DNA from: Ohtaekwangia sp035628875 | Lineage (GTDB): Bacteria; Bacteroidota; Bacteroidia; Cytophagales; Cyclobacteriaceae | Length of the DNA stretch: 64,000 nucleotides | Direction: 5' to 3' | Assembly (NCBI GenBank): GCA_035628875.1 | Contig: DASPIZ010000151.1 | Location: forward strand, 1-64,000 | In this document: positions 9,352 to 18,671 of the stretch, piece after piece | How positions within the stretch are numbered: position 1 is the first letter of the stretch | How the letters are laid out: every line of letters begins with the position of its first letter | Made by a program: the position numbers and the translations under genes | The notes under the pieces: generated by a model | Seen by the model: the letters and a program-made list of their open reading frames with translations, nothing else | Told to the model about the DNA's origin: nothing | The model's database searches: none

Positions 9352-10608
9352 TTATCGATCTACCAGTATAGGATCTCCGGTTCCCCACCACTTATACCAC
9401 CGCGTATAATCTATGTCGGGGTACGGATGAATCGTAACGTCGGTGTTAGCGTTGGTATTGCGGAGAAGAAATTTATCGACAAAAGCCTCCACTGCAGGGC
9501 GTTGATTTGCCGGGATAACACAGTGACCGTGGCCACCATCGATATAAAATCCAAATCGATCGCCGATGCCGAAGGTTCTGTAGACCTCATGGGTTGCCCT
9601 TGCAGAAACATATAGTGATGGATTTGCTAACCATTCAAAGTCAGTGTTTCCCGTAACCAATAAAGCTCTCGGCGCCACCATCGCCATCAACTCATGATGA
9701 TCGTATGGAAGCCTGGAAACATTTTCCCCAGAAAACAGAAACAAATCTTCGCGGAACCATTCATGACTTGTTGCCCCAAGTTTCTCAACCTTGCCAAGTG
9801 TTTCAGAAACCCGCCATGCCGGTGCGCCTCCGCCGCCGGATTCCTGCGCTATCGTAAGGGCTATACGCTCGTCTAATGCGCCTGAGATTAATGCCATTTT
9901 GCCGGCATAAGAACATCCTGTAACAGCAAGGTGTGATAGATCGATTGGTAATTTATCCTTCACGAGTTCCATTCCATCGATAAGCCTGCTTACACCCCAT
10001 GCCCACGCGCTATACTGTCCGGTGTTCTCGAAATTCTGGTCAGGATAAAGGCTGTAGTATGGATCTGTTATTTGTGGCTTAGGATAAGTCGTTACCTGAT
10101 TGTGGTTATATGTAATCATGGCAATATTCCGTTCGGTAAAAATTTCTGCAGGAACACTGCCATTCGGACGGTTCATTCCAATCACCGCCGGGAATGGGCC
10201 GCTACCTGCAGGAAGGGAAACAGATGATGTAAGGGTTAGCGTTTTTCCATTCACTGTAATGTTTACGGTTAGTGTACCTGTGCTGGCATCTTTTTCAGGT
10301 GTGTAACTGGCAGTGATGTTATCTGGTTTACCCGGCTTATCACCTATCTCATAATGTTCAATTTCGGCTTTTATCTCATTTCTTCTTCGTTTCCAATCAC
10401 TGAAATCTGTTGAATGCCTGCCGTCTGAAAACACAAACGGATCCGTTAACGGAACAATCACAGGCAACTTGTCCAGTGCTGGCAATGGTGGTGGTACTGC
10501 ACCGTCACCGGTATTTTCAATGTAGTAAACCAATGGTATCTGTGCCATTATGCTCACAGAAGTACACGACAGGCAGAGAATAATGATGATGATTATGTTC
10601 GCTTTCAT
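9352..10608 (-). CDS. CE15-type glucuronoyl esterase-like alpha/beta hydrolase
   Basis: A 418-residue secreted esterase. CE15 enzymes cut the ester between lignin alcohols and 4-O-methyl-glucuronic acid on xylan. A signal peptide covers about residues 1-22 (ending SIMAQ). The catalytic set is visible: S233 in TGCSYAGKMAL (family G-C-S-x-x-G-K), E256 in AQESGGGG (23 residues after Ser, the family spacing) and H362 in GGHGHCVIP. Conserved blocks YDHHELMAMVAPRALLV and RATHEVYRTFG also fit. Its neighbours are a decayed sorbosone dehydrogenase downstream and a decayed AraC regulator upstream, so it may have lost its original operon partners. A broader acetyl-xylan-esterase label is possible, but the motif set favours CE15. 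Confidence 0.88.
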   Translation of the reverse strand: MKANIIIIIILCLSCTSVSIMAQIPLVYYIENTGDGAVPPPLPALDKLPVIVPLTDPFVFSDGRHSTDFSDWKRRRNEIKAEIEHYEIGDKPGKPDNITASYTPEKDASTGTLTVNITVNGKTLTLTSSVSLPAGSGPFPAVIGMNRPNGSVPAEIFTERNIAMITYNHNQVTTYPKPQITDPYYSLYPDQNFENTGQYSAWAWGVSRLIDGMELVKDKLPIDLSHLAVTGCSYAGKMALISGALDERIALTIAQESGGGGAPAWRVSETLGKVEKLGATSHEWFREDLFLFSGENVSRLPYDHHELMAMVAPRALLVTGNTDFEWLANPSLYVSARATHEVYRTFGIGDRFGFYIDGGHGHCVIPANQRPAVEAFVDKFLLRNTNANTDVTIHPYPDIDYTRWYKWWGTGDPILVDR

Positions 10609-10683
10609 TGTTCTTTTTACACGACAATAGACGACACAAAAATTGTAACATCTGTATCTTCCAATATTAAGAAAAAAACATTG

Positions 10684-11050
10684 TATGCATAGAAATATTA
10701 CAGGAAAGGGAAATGCGCTGGTAAAGGAAGTTCACCAGTGCAGTGAATGGCTTTTAGAGGAATTCGCACAGTAACTTAACATTAGAAGAAATTACTTTTA
10801 TGTGCAACATAGGCTTCGCAACATTTAAACGATCGTTTACCAAATTTATGGAACGAGCCCCGGTAGATGCTTAAGGGAACGAAAAACTTATTTGGACGAA
10901 GAAAATCCGCAAATACAACCGTCTTCAAAAGGAATTTTTTAGGAATTTTTTCATGAAGCAGGCTATCATGGTTATTCAAGTTTCGGCTACGCATTTAAAC
11001 AGAAATTCGGCGTAAGCCCACGTAACACTTTATTTGAACCTTTCCTTTGA
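10684..11050 (+). pseudogene. Decayed AraC-family transcriptional regulator, DNA-binding end
   Basis: Across frames on the plus strand one reads NALVKEVHQCSEWLLEEFAQ, then SNLTLEEITFMCNIGFATFK followed by RSFTKFMERAP, then LRERKTYLDEENPQI, then FFHEAGYHGYSSFGYAFK followed by QKFGVSPRN and a TGA at 11048-11050. These match, in order, the two helix-turn-helix halves of AraC proteins (LA...STFKR.F....P..WLRERR and ..GF.S.S.F..AFK..FG.SP). The breaks need at least three frameshifts, and the linker helix between the two HTH units is scrambled by stops. The effector-binding N-terminal domain is absent or unrecognisable. No intact gene can be rebuilt. Confidence 0.8.
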
Positions 11051-11108
11051 AAGGGGAAGTTGCGCTGATTAAGATGCTTCAGCAACACAATGTCCAGTTC
11101 GAAAATCA

Positions 11109-13826
11109 TTACCTGGTCTGCACAGTAATCGTGCAGTTTCCAAGTGATTCTGATGCTGCGGTTAATTTAATCGATCCTGGTTTTCCTTTAATTCCACGAA
11201 CTATTACCAGGCATAAGCCATTGAAAGCTTCTCGTTCGTGTGAGGGAAAAGCAACAAGGTTTGTGGGATCACCGTTATCCGTCGCGACAATTTCTCCAGG
11301 ACCTTCAATGCTGAACCGGATCATGTTTTTTGCACGCGGAAAAGTTTGTCCATCCTTGTCCGCAATGCGAATCGTAATGAATGCAAGGTCATTTCCGTCA
11401 CTGTCAATTCTATCTCTGTCTGCCGATGCTTCCAGTCGCACCGGCTCGCCCGTTGTTTTTACAGTTTTTTCAGCCCACGTCTTACCTTCCTTATAAGCAA
11501 TTACTTTTAGTTCACCGGGATTGTATACAACACTATCCCACCGCCAACGGTATTCGAATCGCTGTTTTTTCTTCCGGCCCAATGACTTTCCGTTAAGAAA
11601 CAATTCTGCTTCATCACCATTGGTAAAAACATGCACAGGAGTAACCAGGCCGACGCGCTCTGGCCAATTCCAATGCGGCAGTATGTGCGCCATGGGGAAT
11701 TCAGGACGCCAGCGGGATTGATAAAGATAATACCGATCTTTTTTGAACCCGGCAAGATCAATAATACCAAAGTAAGAACTGCGTGAGAGGTAATAAGGGG
11801 TTGGTTCACCGAGGTAATCCCATCCACTCCAAACGAATCCACCTGCAACATAGGGATGTTTGTCTTCCGAAGAAAACACTTTGTCTGCTGACGAACCAAA
11901 GGGCACCGTATACAATTCGTAAGCACTTACGTATTGATTGTCATCATCTCCGCCTGAGCCGTCTTTTACCGGTGCACTAATCGCATGGATAACTGGAAAT
12001 AAATACTCACCACGAATACTCACGGCAGCCGCATTCTCACTACTTACAATTACCTTACGCGGGAACTCCTTATGAAAAGCCGGAAAAAGCGGCGAAGTCC
12101 GTATGCCTTCAAGTCCAGCATATTCCGGAGCATCACGGATCCCTTCACCTTGGTAATTCAAACTAATGATATCAAGTTCTTTTGGTAAAGGCATATGGGG
12201 TTTAGCATAGTTCATAGACACTGTCGTCAAACGCGTGGGGTCTTCATCTTTTACGATTTCACGAAGTCGTGCGGCAAGCGCGGCGCCTTTTTCTTCAGTA
12301 TACTGTTCTCCTACTTCATTCCCAAAGCTCCACATAATGACAGCGGGATGATTTCGGTCTCTGCGGATAAATGCACGAATATCCTGTTCATGCCAGTCAG
12401 GAAAGATTAAGTGAAAATCCAGTGGTGTCTTTTTTCTTTCCCAAACATCAAATATTTCATCTACGACAAGAAAGCCCATGCGATCGGTAAGCTCAAGCAA
12501 CTCACGCGCAGGCGGATTATGCGCCATGCGTATGGCGTTGCATCCCATCTCACGTAAAGTTTCCAGCTGCCGTTCCGCAGCGCGTACATTGAATGCTGCG
12601 CCGAGTGCACCCAGGTCGTGATGTTGGTTAACCCCTTTAATAAATATTCGCTCATCATTGACAAACAATCCCTTTGCTGCATCGAATTTTAATGATCGAA
12701 TCCCAAAGTTGGTTTCGTATTGATCAATAACATTACCCCGATATCGCAACGTAGTGACTACAGTATAGCGGTGGGGAGCTTGTGTTGGTGGTGGCCCCCA
12801 TAGCCGGGGGTTCATAATTGTGAGAGAACTTCTTATGCTGGCACGTTTACGTGCACCCACAACGGTTTTCGGAAACTTCATCTCGCCTACTACTTTATCT
12901 TTTGTGTCATTTTCGTTAAGTATGAAAATTTGTGCTGTAGCTTGTATTTCATTTTCAACTCCACTGGTGTTACTAACTGTTACTTCAAGATCAATGGTAG
13001 CCGATTGTTTTGAAACATCACGCGTAGTTACAAAGACACCCCAGTTGGCGACATGAACCGGAGATGTTTTTATTAACCACACATTTCTGTAAATTCCTCC
13101 ACCTGTATACCACCGCGATGAATTAGGGGGATTGTCAAGGCGTATGGCCAATTGATTATCACCGCCAGGAACGATATATGGTGTAAGATCAAGACGGAAG
13201 GACGCGTAACCATAAGGCCAGCCTCCAACAAGATGTCCGTTCAGCCATACCATCGCATAAGACATTGCTCCATCGATGTCAAGGAAAACCGATCTGCCTT
13301 TATCTGATGGTGGGATCTGTAATTTCTTCCTATACCAAGCAACTCCCGGACTCGGAAGACGCCCCATACCACCTCCTACTTTGGCGCCGTGTCCTTTAAG
13401 AAAAGGTCCTTTTATCGCCCAGTCGTGAGGAAGGGTAACCGGTTCCCAGGAGCTATCATCAAAATCATGCTGTACGAATAAAAAATCCTTTCCGGGATTT
13501 CCTGCTGGACGTAAATGATGTTTTGTTTCGTCCTTCAGAAACTCATTTCCGGTTGGAAGTATCCAGGCCTTAAGCACTTCCTGTTTTTTCTCGACAGCTA
13601 CCGCCTCCGTTGGTTTTGCATCTGCAGCGCTATCATCTTTATAAGCTTCAATTGTTGGCCGAACATCGTAAATGAGATCGTCTGCCTTTGCCGTTGAATC
13701 GTAGAGAAAAAAACGCCAGCCATCGTTAATCAGAATGCGCTGGCGTGAAGCATTCAGTGCCGTAACTTGAGCAAAGCATTGTTGCGTGATAAAAATCGTA
13801 ATTAAAACAAGGATATATTTTCTCAT
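11109..13826 (-). CDS. Glycoside hydrolase family 2 (beta-galactosidase-like)
   Basis: A 905-residue secreted enzyme with a signal peptide ending QQCFAQ (about residue 20). Domain order: GH2 sugar-binding jelly roll (about 80-260, with PHDWAIKGP and GGGIYRNVWL), an Ig-like middle domain, a TIM barrel (about 375-670), a DUF4982-like domain (GYPVHVFTNGDEAELFLNGK region, about 710-790) and a C-terminal Ig-like module (VRLEASADRDRIDSDGNDLA). Acid/base E504 lies in WSFGNEVGEQ and the nucleophile E597 in VSSENAA. Such Bacteroidota enzymes act on beta-galactosides and related side chains, but GH2 also includes glucuronidases and mannosidases, so the sugar is open. Single gene; a TAGTTTTG promoter element lies about 50 bp upstream. 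Confidence 0.92.
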   Translation of the reverse strand: MRKYILVLITIFITQQCFAQVTALNASRQRILINDGWRFFLYDSTAKADDLIYDVRPTIEAYKDDSAADAKPTEAVAVEKKQEVLKAWILPTGNEFLKDETKHHLRPAGNPGKDFLFVQHDFDDSSWEPVTLPHDWAIKGPFLKGHGAKVGGGMGRLPSPGVAWYRKKLQIPPSDKGRSVFLDIDGAMSYAMVWLNGHLVGGWPYGYASFRLDLTPYIVPGGDNQLAIRLDNPPNSSRWYTGGGIYRNVWLIKTSPVHVANWGVFVTTRDVSKQSATIDLEVTVSNTSGVENEIQATAQIFILNENDTKDKVVGEMKFPKTVVGARKRASIRSSLTIMNPRLWGPPPTQAPHRYTVVTTLRYRGNVIDQYETNFGIRSLKFDAAKGLFVNDERIFIKGVNQHHDLGALGAAFNVRAAERQLETLREMGCNAIRMAHNPPARELLELTDRMGFLVVDEIFDVWERKKTPLDFHLIFPDWHEQDIRAFIRRDRNHPAVIMWSFGNEVGEQYTEEKGAALAARLREIVKDEDPTRLTTVSMNYAKPHMPLPKELDIISLNYQGEGIRDAPEYAGLEGIRTSPLFPAFHKEFPRKVIVSSENAAAVSIRGEYLFPVIHAISAPVKDGSGGDDDNQYVSAYELYTVPFGSSADKVFSSEDKHPYVAGGFVWSGWDYLGEPTPYYLSRSSYFGIIDLAGFKKDRYYLYQSRWRPEFPMAHILPHWNWPERVGLVTPVHVFTNGDEAELFLNGKSLGRKKKQRFEYRWRWDSVVYNPGELKVIAYKEGKTWAEKTVKTTGEPVRLEASADRDRIDSDGNDLAFITIRIADKDGQTFPRAKNMIRFSIEGPGEIVATDNGDPTNLVAFPSHEREAFNGLCLVIVRGIKGKPGSIKLTAASESLGNCTITVQTR

Positions 13827-13874
13827 AAGTATTTTTCAGAACAAAAAATTTTGAGCATGTTAAGAAAGTAGTTT

Positions 13875-13903
13875 CAAAACTAATACTTTTATGCTAGACC
13901 AAA
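13875..13903 (-). promoter_or_regulatory. Putative promoter of the GH2 gene
   Basis: On the minus strand TTTG (13903-13900) is followed after 17 bp by TAGTTTTG (13882-13875), matching TAnnTTTG. It lies about 48 bp before the ATG at 13826; the spacer is slightly shorter than the usual 19. Confidence 0.45.
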
Positions 13904-14734
13904 CTAAGCCATTTTTCCAGCGATAGCATTTGCTCTTTCAAATAATCTTGGCTCACCGATCTTTTTTGTGAGTGCTGCGAACGCCGGAGAAGGACCGCGC
14001 CATCGCAGTTCATCGACATTATTAAACAATATAATATCACTTCGTAGCGTAGCAAGTTTTTTGAAAAGCAACGCGGCATCATGTTGCTTTCCTAATACAT
14101 GGGCAGGAAAAGTTTCGATGGGTCCGTATTGGTTCAACAGCCGGGCTGCTCCAATTTTTCCAATACCAGGGATACCGGGATATCCATCTGCGCTATCACC
14201 AACGAGTGCGAGGAAATCAGGGATCAGTGCGGGGATTACACCAAATTTATTGTACACTGCATTGTCATTTCTGATTGCGCCGGCTCTGCGATCAATCTGT
14301 ACGATTTGATCTTCGCGTACGCATTGTGCAAGGTCTTTGTCGGGTGACCAGATACACACTTTCTGTACGCGTGGATCAACATCCGCGAGAGATGCCGCAG
14401 CAGCCAGTGCATCATCTGCTTCCAATTCAATCATCGGCCATACCACAATTCCCATTGCAGTTAAGGCTTCTTCAGTCGGATGAAATTGCGCAAGTAACGC
14501 GGGTTCGATTCCCTCTCCGGTTTTATATCCACTCCAGAGCGAGTTACGAAATGATTCAATAACATGATCGGTCGCAACACCAATGTGCGTCGCCCCTTCT
14601 TCGATCATTTGTAATACACCGTTCAACAGGCCAATCATGGCACCGAATGGTTTATCATGGCCTTTGGTGTACCTACGCAGACCATAGAAGTGCCGATACA
14701 ATTCGTAAGTACCGTCGATGAGATGAACTATCAT
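13904..14734 (-). CDS. Stand-alone 5'-3' exonuclease/flap nuclease
   Basis: A 276-residue protein resembling the N-terminal nuclease domain of DNA polymerase I without any polymerase part. It starts with D7 in HLIDGTYELYR, followed by the second acidic cluster ELEADDALA, then SPDKDLAQ, and the helix-3-turn-helix VGDSADGYPGIPGIGKIGAA that grips duplex DNA. These acidic residues bind the two metals of FEN-type nucleases. It would trim RNA primers or flaps in the cytoplasm. It is flanked by carbohydrate genes and is not in an operon with repair genes. A full PolA presumably exists elsewhere, so this may be an accessory enzyme analogous to ExoIX (inference). Confidence 0.9.
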   Translation of the reverse strand: MIVHLIDGTYELYRHFYGLRRYTKGHDKPFGAMIGLLNGVLQMIEEGATHIGVATDHVIESFRNSLWSGYKTGEGIEPALLAQFHPTEEALTAMGIVVWPMIELEADDALAAAASLADVDPRVQKVCIWSPDKDLAQCVREDQIVQIDRRAGAIRNDNAVYNKFGVIPALIPDFLALVGDSADGYPGIPGIGKIGAARLLNQYGPIETFPAHVLGKQHDAALLFKKLATLRSDIILFNNVDELRWRGPSPAFAALTKKIGEPRLFERANAIAGKMA

Positions 14735-14895
14735 AGTGTATAATATGGATATGGAATCATAGCTGCGCAGAATAACGACTACATTTACCTATAAAAAATG
14801 CAATAAATTCATGATGATCTTTAACTTTGTTTACCCGTACGCTCAGTTTATTTCCAAAGCCATCTTAAAGATGCATAAATAATAATTGCCATAAC

Positions 14896-16209
14896 ATGGA
14901 TATACGATCTTTCATTTTACTCATAGCCATTGCGTTATCTTCCTGTGTTTCGAACGAGAATATTTCTGGTAGAACAGAAATCACACCATGGCACAATGGC
15001 AAAAAGGCCGCCATATCAATTACCTATGATGATGGTACAATCAACCAGTTCCGGCAGGCATTACCGATCATGGATACGCTTGGATTCAAAGGAACGTTTT
15101 ACATTAACACAGCGGATATTCCAGGATCGGAATTCCCGCCTAAATACATTGGCCGTCCATTAAACGAAATTGTTGAAGAATCAAAGTCGCAGCCAACCAA
15201 TCAAAATAATTTATTTGAACGCGCCTCAGCACTTCGTTTTTTGAATATCAAAAACGCCGTTGAGCTGCATAATGAGGTCGGTGCACTATACGAACAAGAT
15301 GCGTTGACAAAAGCTTTCAACATAGTAGACAGCGCCTTTGCATCAGCAGCGGAAAATAAAATAATCAGGGAAGTGAGACCAGTTCTCCTCACAGGAGAAG
15401 TAATTACATGGGATGAGATTCGTGAATTTGCAAAGCGTGGACATGAATTTGGAAATCACACCATTTCCCATCCCAGGCTTGCTGTTCTCGATGAAGCAAA
15501 CCTGTTGTATGAGTTGGAGAAATGTAAAGAGGAACTTATGAAGCAGCTTGGCCCAAACGAAACGTTCTCTGCCGAATGTCCCTTTGGAACAGAAGATGAA
15601 AGAGTGATGGAATATGCCTACAGGTTGCATCCTGCGCTTCGCAACCGAATGCCAGAACCCTACCTGGAAGAGCTTAACAGATGGAATAAAAATTATCCGG
15701 GAACGTACAGGAAGGAATACATACAATGGCAAAAAGGTCCGTTAAAGAAACACGGCATTGATGAAATGAAGTCATGGGTCGATACCATTTTGACTCACAA
15801 CAATGTATGGCTTGTCCTGACTTTCCATGGTGTTGACGGCGTTGGTTGGGAGGCCAAACCACATGAAGAATTAAAAGCATTGTTTGCATACATGAAGGAG
15901 CATGAATCCGGTCTATGGGTTACTACATTCCGTGACGCTACCAAATATATGCGTGAAAGAATGCATGCGCGTATTAATGCAGTGCGCAAAAAAGATGAGA
16001 TTATGATTAAGCTCACACACGATCTGGACAAAAATCTATATACTTTGCCCCTGACACTTAAAACTTATATTGATACGAGCGCCGGCGACCTTTCTGTGAA
16101 ACAAGATGCTCAAACAATACCTTTTGTGAAAGGCAGCGATGCCCAGGGTAATTATCTAATGTACCAGGCGCTGCCAAATGCTGGTGATATCGTGATTGTT
16201 GAAATGTGA
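14896..16209 (+). CDS. Polysaccharide deacetylase (CE4/NodB-type) lipoprotein
   Basis: A 437-residue lipoprotein with a lipobox at LSSC (C17). The NodB-homology domain starts around residue 36: motif 1 is ITYDDG with D45 and D46, and the zinc-binding motif HxxxH is H188 and H192 in GNHTISHP. TFHGVDGVG near residue 315 looks like the late catalytic His motif. A segment of about 55 residues between motifs 1 and 2 is insert-like. The C-terminal 80 residues look like a small beta domain. It would remove acetyl groups from a glycan at the cell surface. A TAACTTTG element (14822-14829) fits a promoter -7 but lacks a good -33. Confidence 0.88.
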   Translation: MDIRSFILLIAIALSSCVSNENISGRTEITPWHNGKKAAISITYDDGTINQFRQALPIMDTLGFKGTFYINTADIPGSEFPPKYIGRPLNEIVEESKSQPTNQNNLFERASALRFLNIKNAVELHNEVGALYEQDALTKAFNIVDSAFASAAENKIIREVRPVLLTGEVITWDEIREFAKRGHEFGNHTISHPRLAVLDEANLLYELEKCKEELMKQLGPNETFSAECPFGTEDERVMEYAYRLHPALRNRMPEPYLEELNRWNKNYPGTYRKEYIQWQKGPLKKHGIDEMKSWVDTILTHNNVWLVLTFHGVDGVGWEAKPHEELKALFAYMKEHESGLWVTTFRDATKYMRERMHARINAVRKKDEIMIKLTHDLDKNLYTLPLTLKTYIDTSAGDLSVKQDAQTIPFVKGSDAQGNYLMYQALPNAGDIVIVEM

Positions 16210-16242
16210 AACCACCAGGTTACAAACGTATGTTCTCGCAAT

Positions 16243-16273
16243 AATGACAATCATTTACGTTGATTGTTATCAT
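16243..16273 (+). terminator. Possible hairpin after the deacetylase gene
   Basis: ACAATCA (16247-16253) pairs perfectly with TGATTGT (16261-16267) over a 7-nt loop, and flanking AATG/CATT can extend it past a bulge. AT-rich, without a clean T tract, so only a weak terminator candidate. Confidence 0.3.
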
Positions 16274-16412
16274 TTATCTGCCAGATTAATTTTGATTAAT
16301 ACACTTGCCATTACACTTTTAAAAAGTACCGACTACAGCCGTGTGATTAATTTGCATTTTCCGTAAACCATTTGCTTATTGGAGGTTTTATTTTTAAAGT
16401 TGGGGTACGTGC

Positions 16413-18533
16413 ATGGATAAAATCTGGGAAAACCTGTTTCACGAATTTCAAACACCGTTTACGAACCAGGTGCTGGTCTTTTCGGTCATACTTTTTATTA
16501 TACTTCTTGTTCCGATCATTTTTAATCGTTTCAAAGTTCCCGGGATCATTGGGTTAATTATCTCAGGAATGATCATCGGGCCGAATGGTTTTAATTTGAT
16601 TGCGCGGTCATCTGCTGTTACACTTTTTTCCACCATCGGGCTATTGTATATCATGTTCATTGCCGGCCTGGAATTAGATTTAGGTGAATTCAAAAAGAAC
16701 AGAAATAAAAGTATTGTTTTTGGAATTCTTACCTTCCTGGTCCCTATTCTTATCGGCGTGCCGGTTTGCTTTTATTTGTTGGGATATGGCTTTAGCTCGA
16801 GCCTTTTGATTGCAAGCATGTTCGCAACACATACGCTGATTGCTTACCCGATCGTAAACCGCCTGGGCATAGCCAAAAACCAGGCAGTTGCTGTTGCTGT
16901 TGGTGGAACGATCCTCACAGATACGGCTGTACTGATTCTTCTTGCTGTAATCTCAGGTTCCTATCAAACCGGACTCACAAGCGAATTCTGGAGTGGCTTG
17001 GCGGTATCACTTACGGTCTTTTTGATTGTGGTTGTTTTTGTGATCCCTAAAATCTCATCCTGGTTTTTCAGACGTCTGGCAGACGAGAAGTATGCTCACT
17101 TTATATACGTATTATCGGTGATTTTCTTTTGCGCCTTCCTTGCGGAGCTTTCCGGACTCGAGCCGATCATTGGTGCATTCGCCGCAGGGTTAACATTAAA
17201 CCGATTAATCCCGCATACATCTTCATTGATGAACCGTATTGAGTTTGTTGGAAACGCGCTTTTCATTCCATTCTTTCTCATTAGTGTCGGAATGCTTATT
17301 GATATCCAGGTTCTAGGACAAGGTTCGCAAGCACTTGTCGTTGCTTTCACGCTTACCGGCGTTGCTCTATTGGCGAAATGGATCGCGGCACACGGCACCG
17401 GCATGCTTTTCAAATATTCTAAGGTTGAAAAAAACCTGATCTTCGGTTTGAGTAGTGCCCATGCAGCAGCAACATTGGCTGTGATTTTGGTTGGCTACAA
17501 TATCGGACTAATTGATGAACACGTTTTGAATGGCACCGTTGTGTTGATCCTCATTACGTGCGTGGTAGCATCGTTGGTCACTGAAAAATCCGGAAAAGAA
17601 CTACTCATTCAAATGGATGCAGAACCGGAACAGATCACGAGTGTTCAGCGCGTATTGGTCCCAATTTCCAATCCTGAAACGATGGAGAACCTGATTGACC
17701 TGGCCAGTGTAATCAAGAATACAAAAGATAATTTACCCATCATTGCGTTAACGGTCGTAAAAGACGATGACCAGGCACAAGCAAAACTTTTACAATCGAA
17801 GAAATTACTTGACAAAGCGATTATTCACGCGGCATCCGCAGATCAGCAAGTGGAGATTATGTCTACGATTGACCGGAATGTTACCAGTGGCATTAAAAGA
17901 ATTGTAAAAGAAAAATTTATCACCGACCTCATTCTCGGGTGGTCCGAAGAAAAAACCCTGGCCGATATTATTTTCGGAAGAACCTTTGATAGCCTTGTGA
18001 AGCAAACAACACAAACACTTTGGATCACGCGATTTAATGCACCCTTAAACATTCACCGAAACTTGATTGTGGTTTGCCCGGTTTACGCGGAAAAAGAAGT
18101 AGGGTTCTATAAATGGCTTCATGGATTGCTCAATACAGCTTCTCATTTACGCATGAGGATAAACATGTATTGCTCAAATGATATTATGGCAGATGTCAAT
18201 CAGTATGTAACAACCAATAAATTTATTATTGAAATTGTACATAAAGGTTCCGTTGATTATGGCTCCATGGACGGCTTCCAAAAGGATGTAACACAAGACG
18301 ATATGATAGCATTTATCTGCTCGCGGACTGGGGGAATTTCATACACGCCGGTTTTGGATATACTTCCAAGAAAAATGGCAAAAACATTTACCAGCCAAAA
18401 CCTTGTATTCATTTATCCAGCTACAACATCCGAAACAACAATTTCCAACTATGAAGAAGTAGAGACAGGTGGCATCCTGGAGAAAAGTTTGAATGTGTTG
18501 CGCAATGCAACGAGGATTTTGAAACGGGATTAA
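16413..18533 (+). CDS. CPA2-family cation/proton antiporter with C-terminal USP-like region
   Basis: A 706-residue inner-membrane protein. Residues about 20-400 hold roughly a dozen hydrophobic segments of the Na+/H+ exchanger (Kef-type, CPA2) fold, with family blocks VPGIIGLIISGMIIGPNG, TIGLLYIMFIAGLELDL, THTLIAYPIVNRLG, GGTILTDTAVLILL and LEPIIGAFAAGLTLNR. The aspartate in TDTAVL is at the position used for ion exchange. From about residue 415 the protein is soluble and contains universal-stress-protein-like halves (VQRVLVPISNPETMENLIDLA and IHRNLIVVCPVYAEKE), which may sense nucleotide. Probable role: monovalent cation and pH homeostasis. It stands alone, transcribed toward the converging DUF1593 gene. 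Confidence 0.92.
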   Translation: MDKIWENLFHEFQTPFTNQVLVFSVILFIILLVPIIFNRFKVPGIIGLIISGMIIGPNGFNLIARSSAVTLFSTIGLLYIMFIAGLELDLGEFKKNRNKSIVFGILTFLVPILIGVPVCFYLLGYGFSSSLLIASMFATHTLIAYPIVNRLGIAKNQAVAVAVGGTILTDTAVLILLAVISGSYQTGLTSEFWSGLAVSLTVFLIVVVFVIPKISSWFFRRLADEKYAHFIYVLSVIFFCAFLAELSGLEPIIGAFAAGLTLNRLIPHTSSLMNRIEFVGNALFIPFFLISVGMLIDIQVLGQGSQALVVAFTLTGVALLAKWIAAHGTGMLFKYSKVEKNLIFGLSSAHAAATLAVILVGYNIGLIDEHVLNGTVVLILITCVVASLVTEKSGKELLIQMDAEPEQITSVQRVLVPISNPETMENLIDLASVIKNTKDNLPIIALTVVKDDDQAQAKLLQSKKLLDKAIIHAASADQQVEIMSTIDRNVTSGIKRIVKEKFITDLILGWSEEKTLADIIFGRTFDSLVKQTTQTLWITRFNAPLNIHRNLIVVCPVYAEKEVGFYKWLHGLLNTASHLRMRINMYCSNDIMADVNQYVTTNKFIIEIVHKGSVDYGSMDGFQKDVTQDDMIAFICSRTGGISYTPVLDILPRKMAKTFTSQNLVFIYPATTSETTISNYEEVETGGILEKSLNVLRNATRILKRD

Positions 18534-18671
18534 CAATTCATAATTACGCTACCCGGTTTTGTCGCTTTAAGCTATTTGGATAGAATTCATTAGGCAGTAC
18601 CTGCCGTGCTTGCGCTGTGCCGGTTTTACTATTATAGAACAGGGTGGCTAGTATAAAACGTTATTCAGCAT

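Noticed and set aside
9086..9409. Open frame on the plus strand over the dehydrogenase remnant
   Set aside because: It is antisense to the recognisable fragments and shows no known composition or motif.
11047..11496. 149-codon plus-strand frame
   Set aside because: Shadow of the GH2 gene on the opposite strand.
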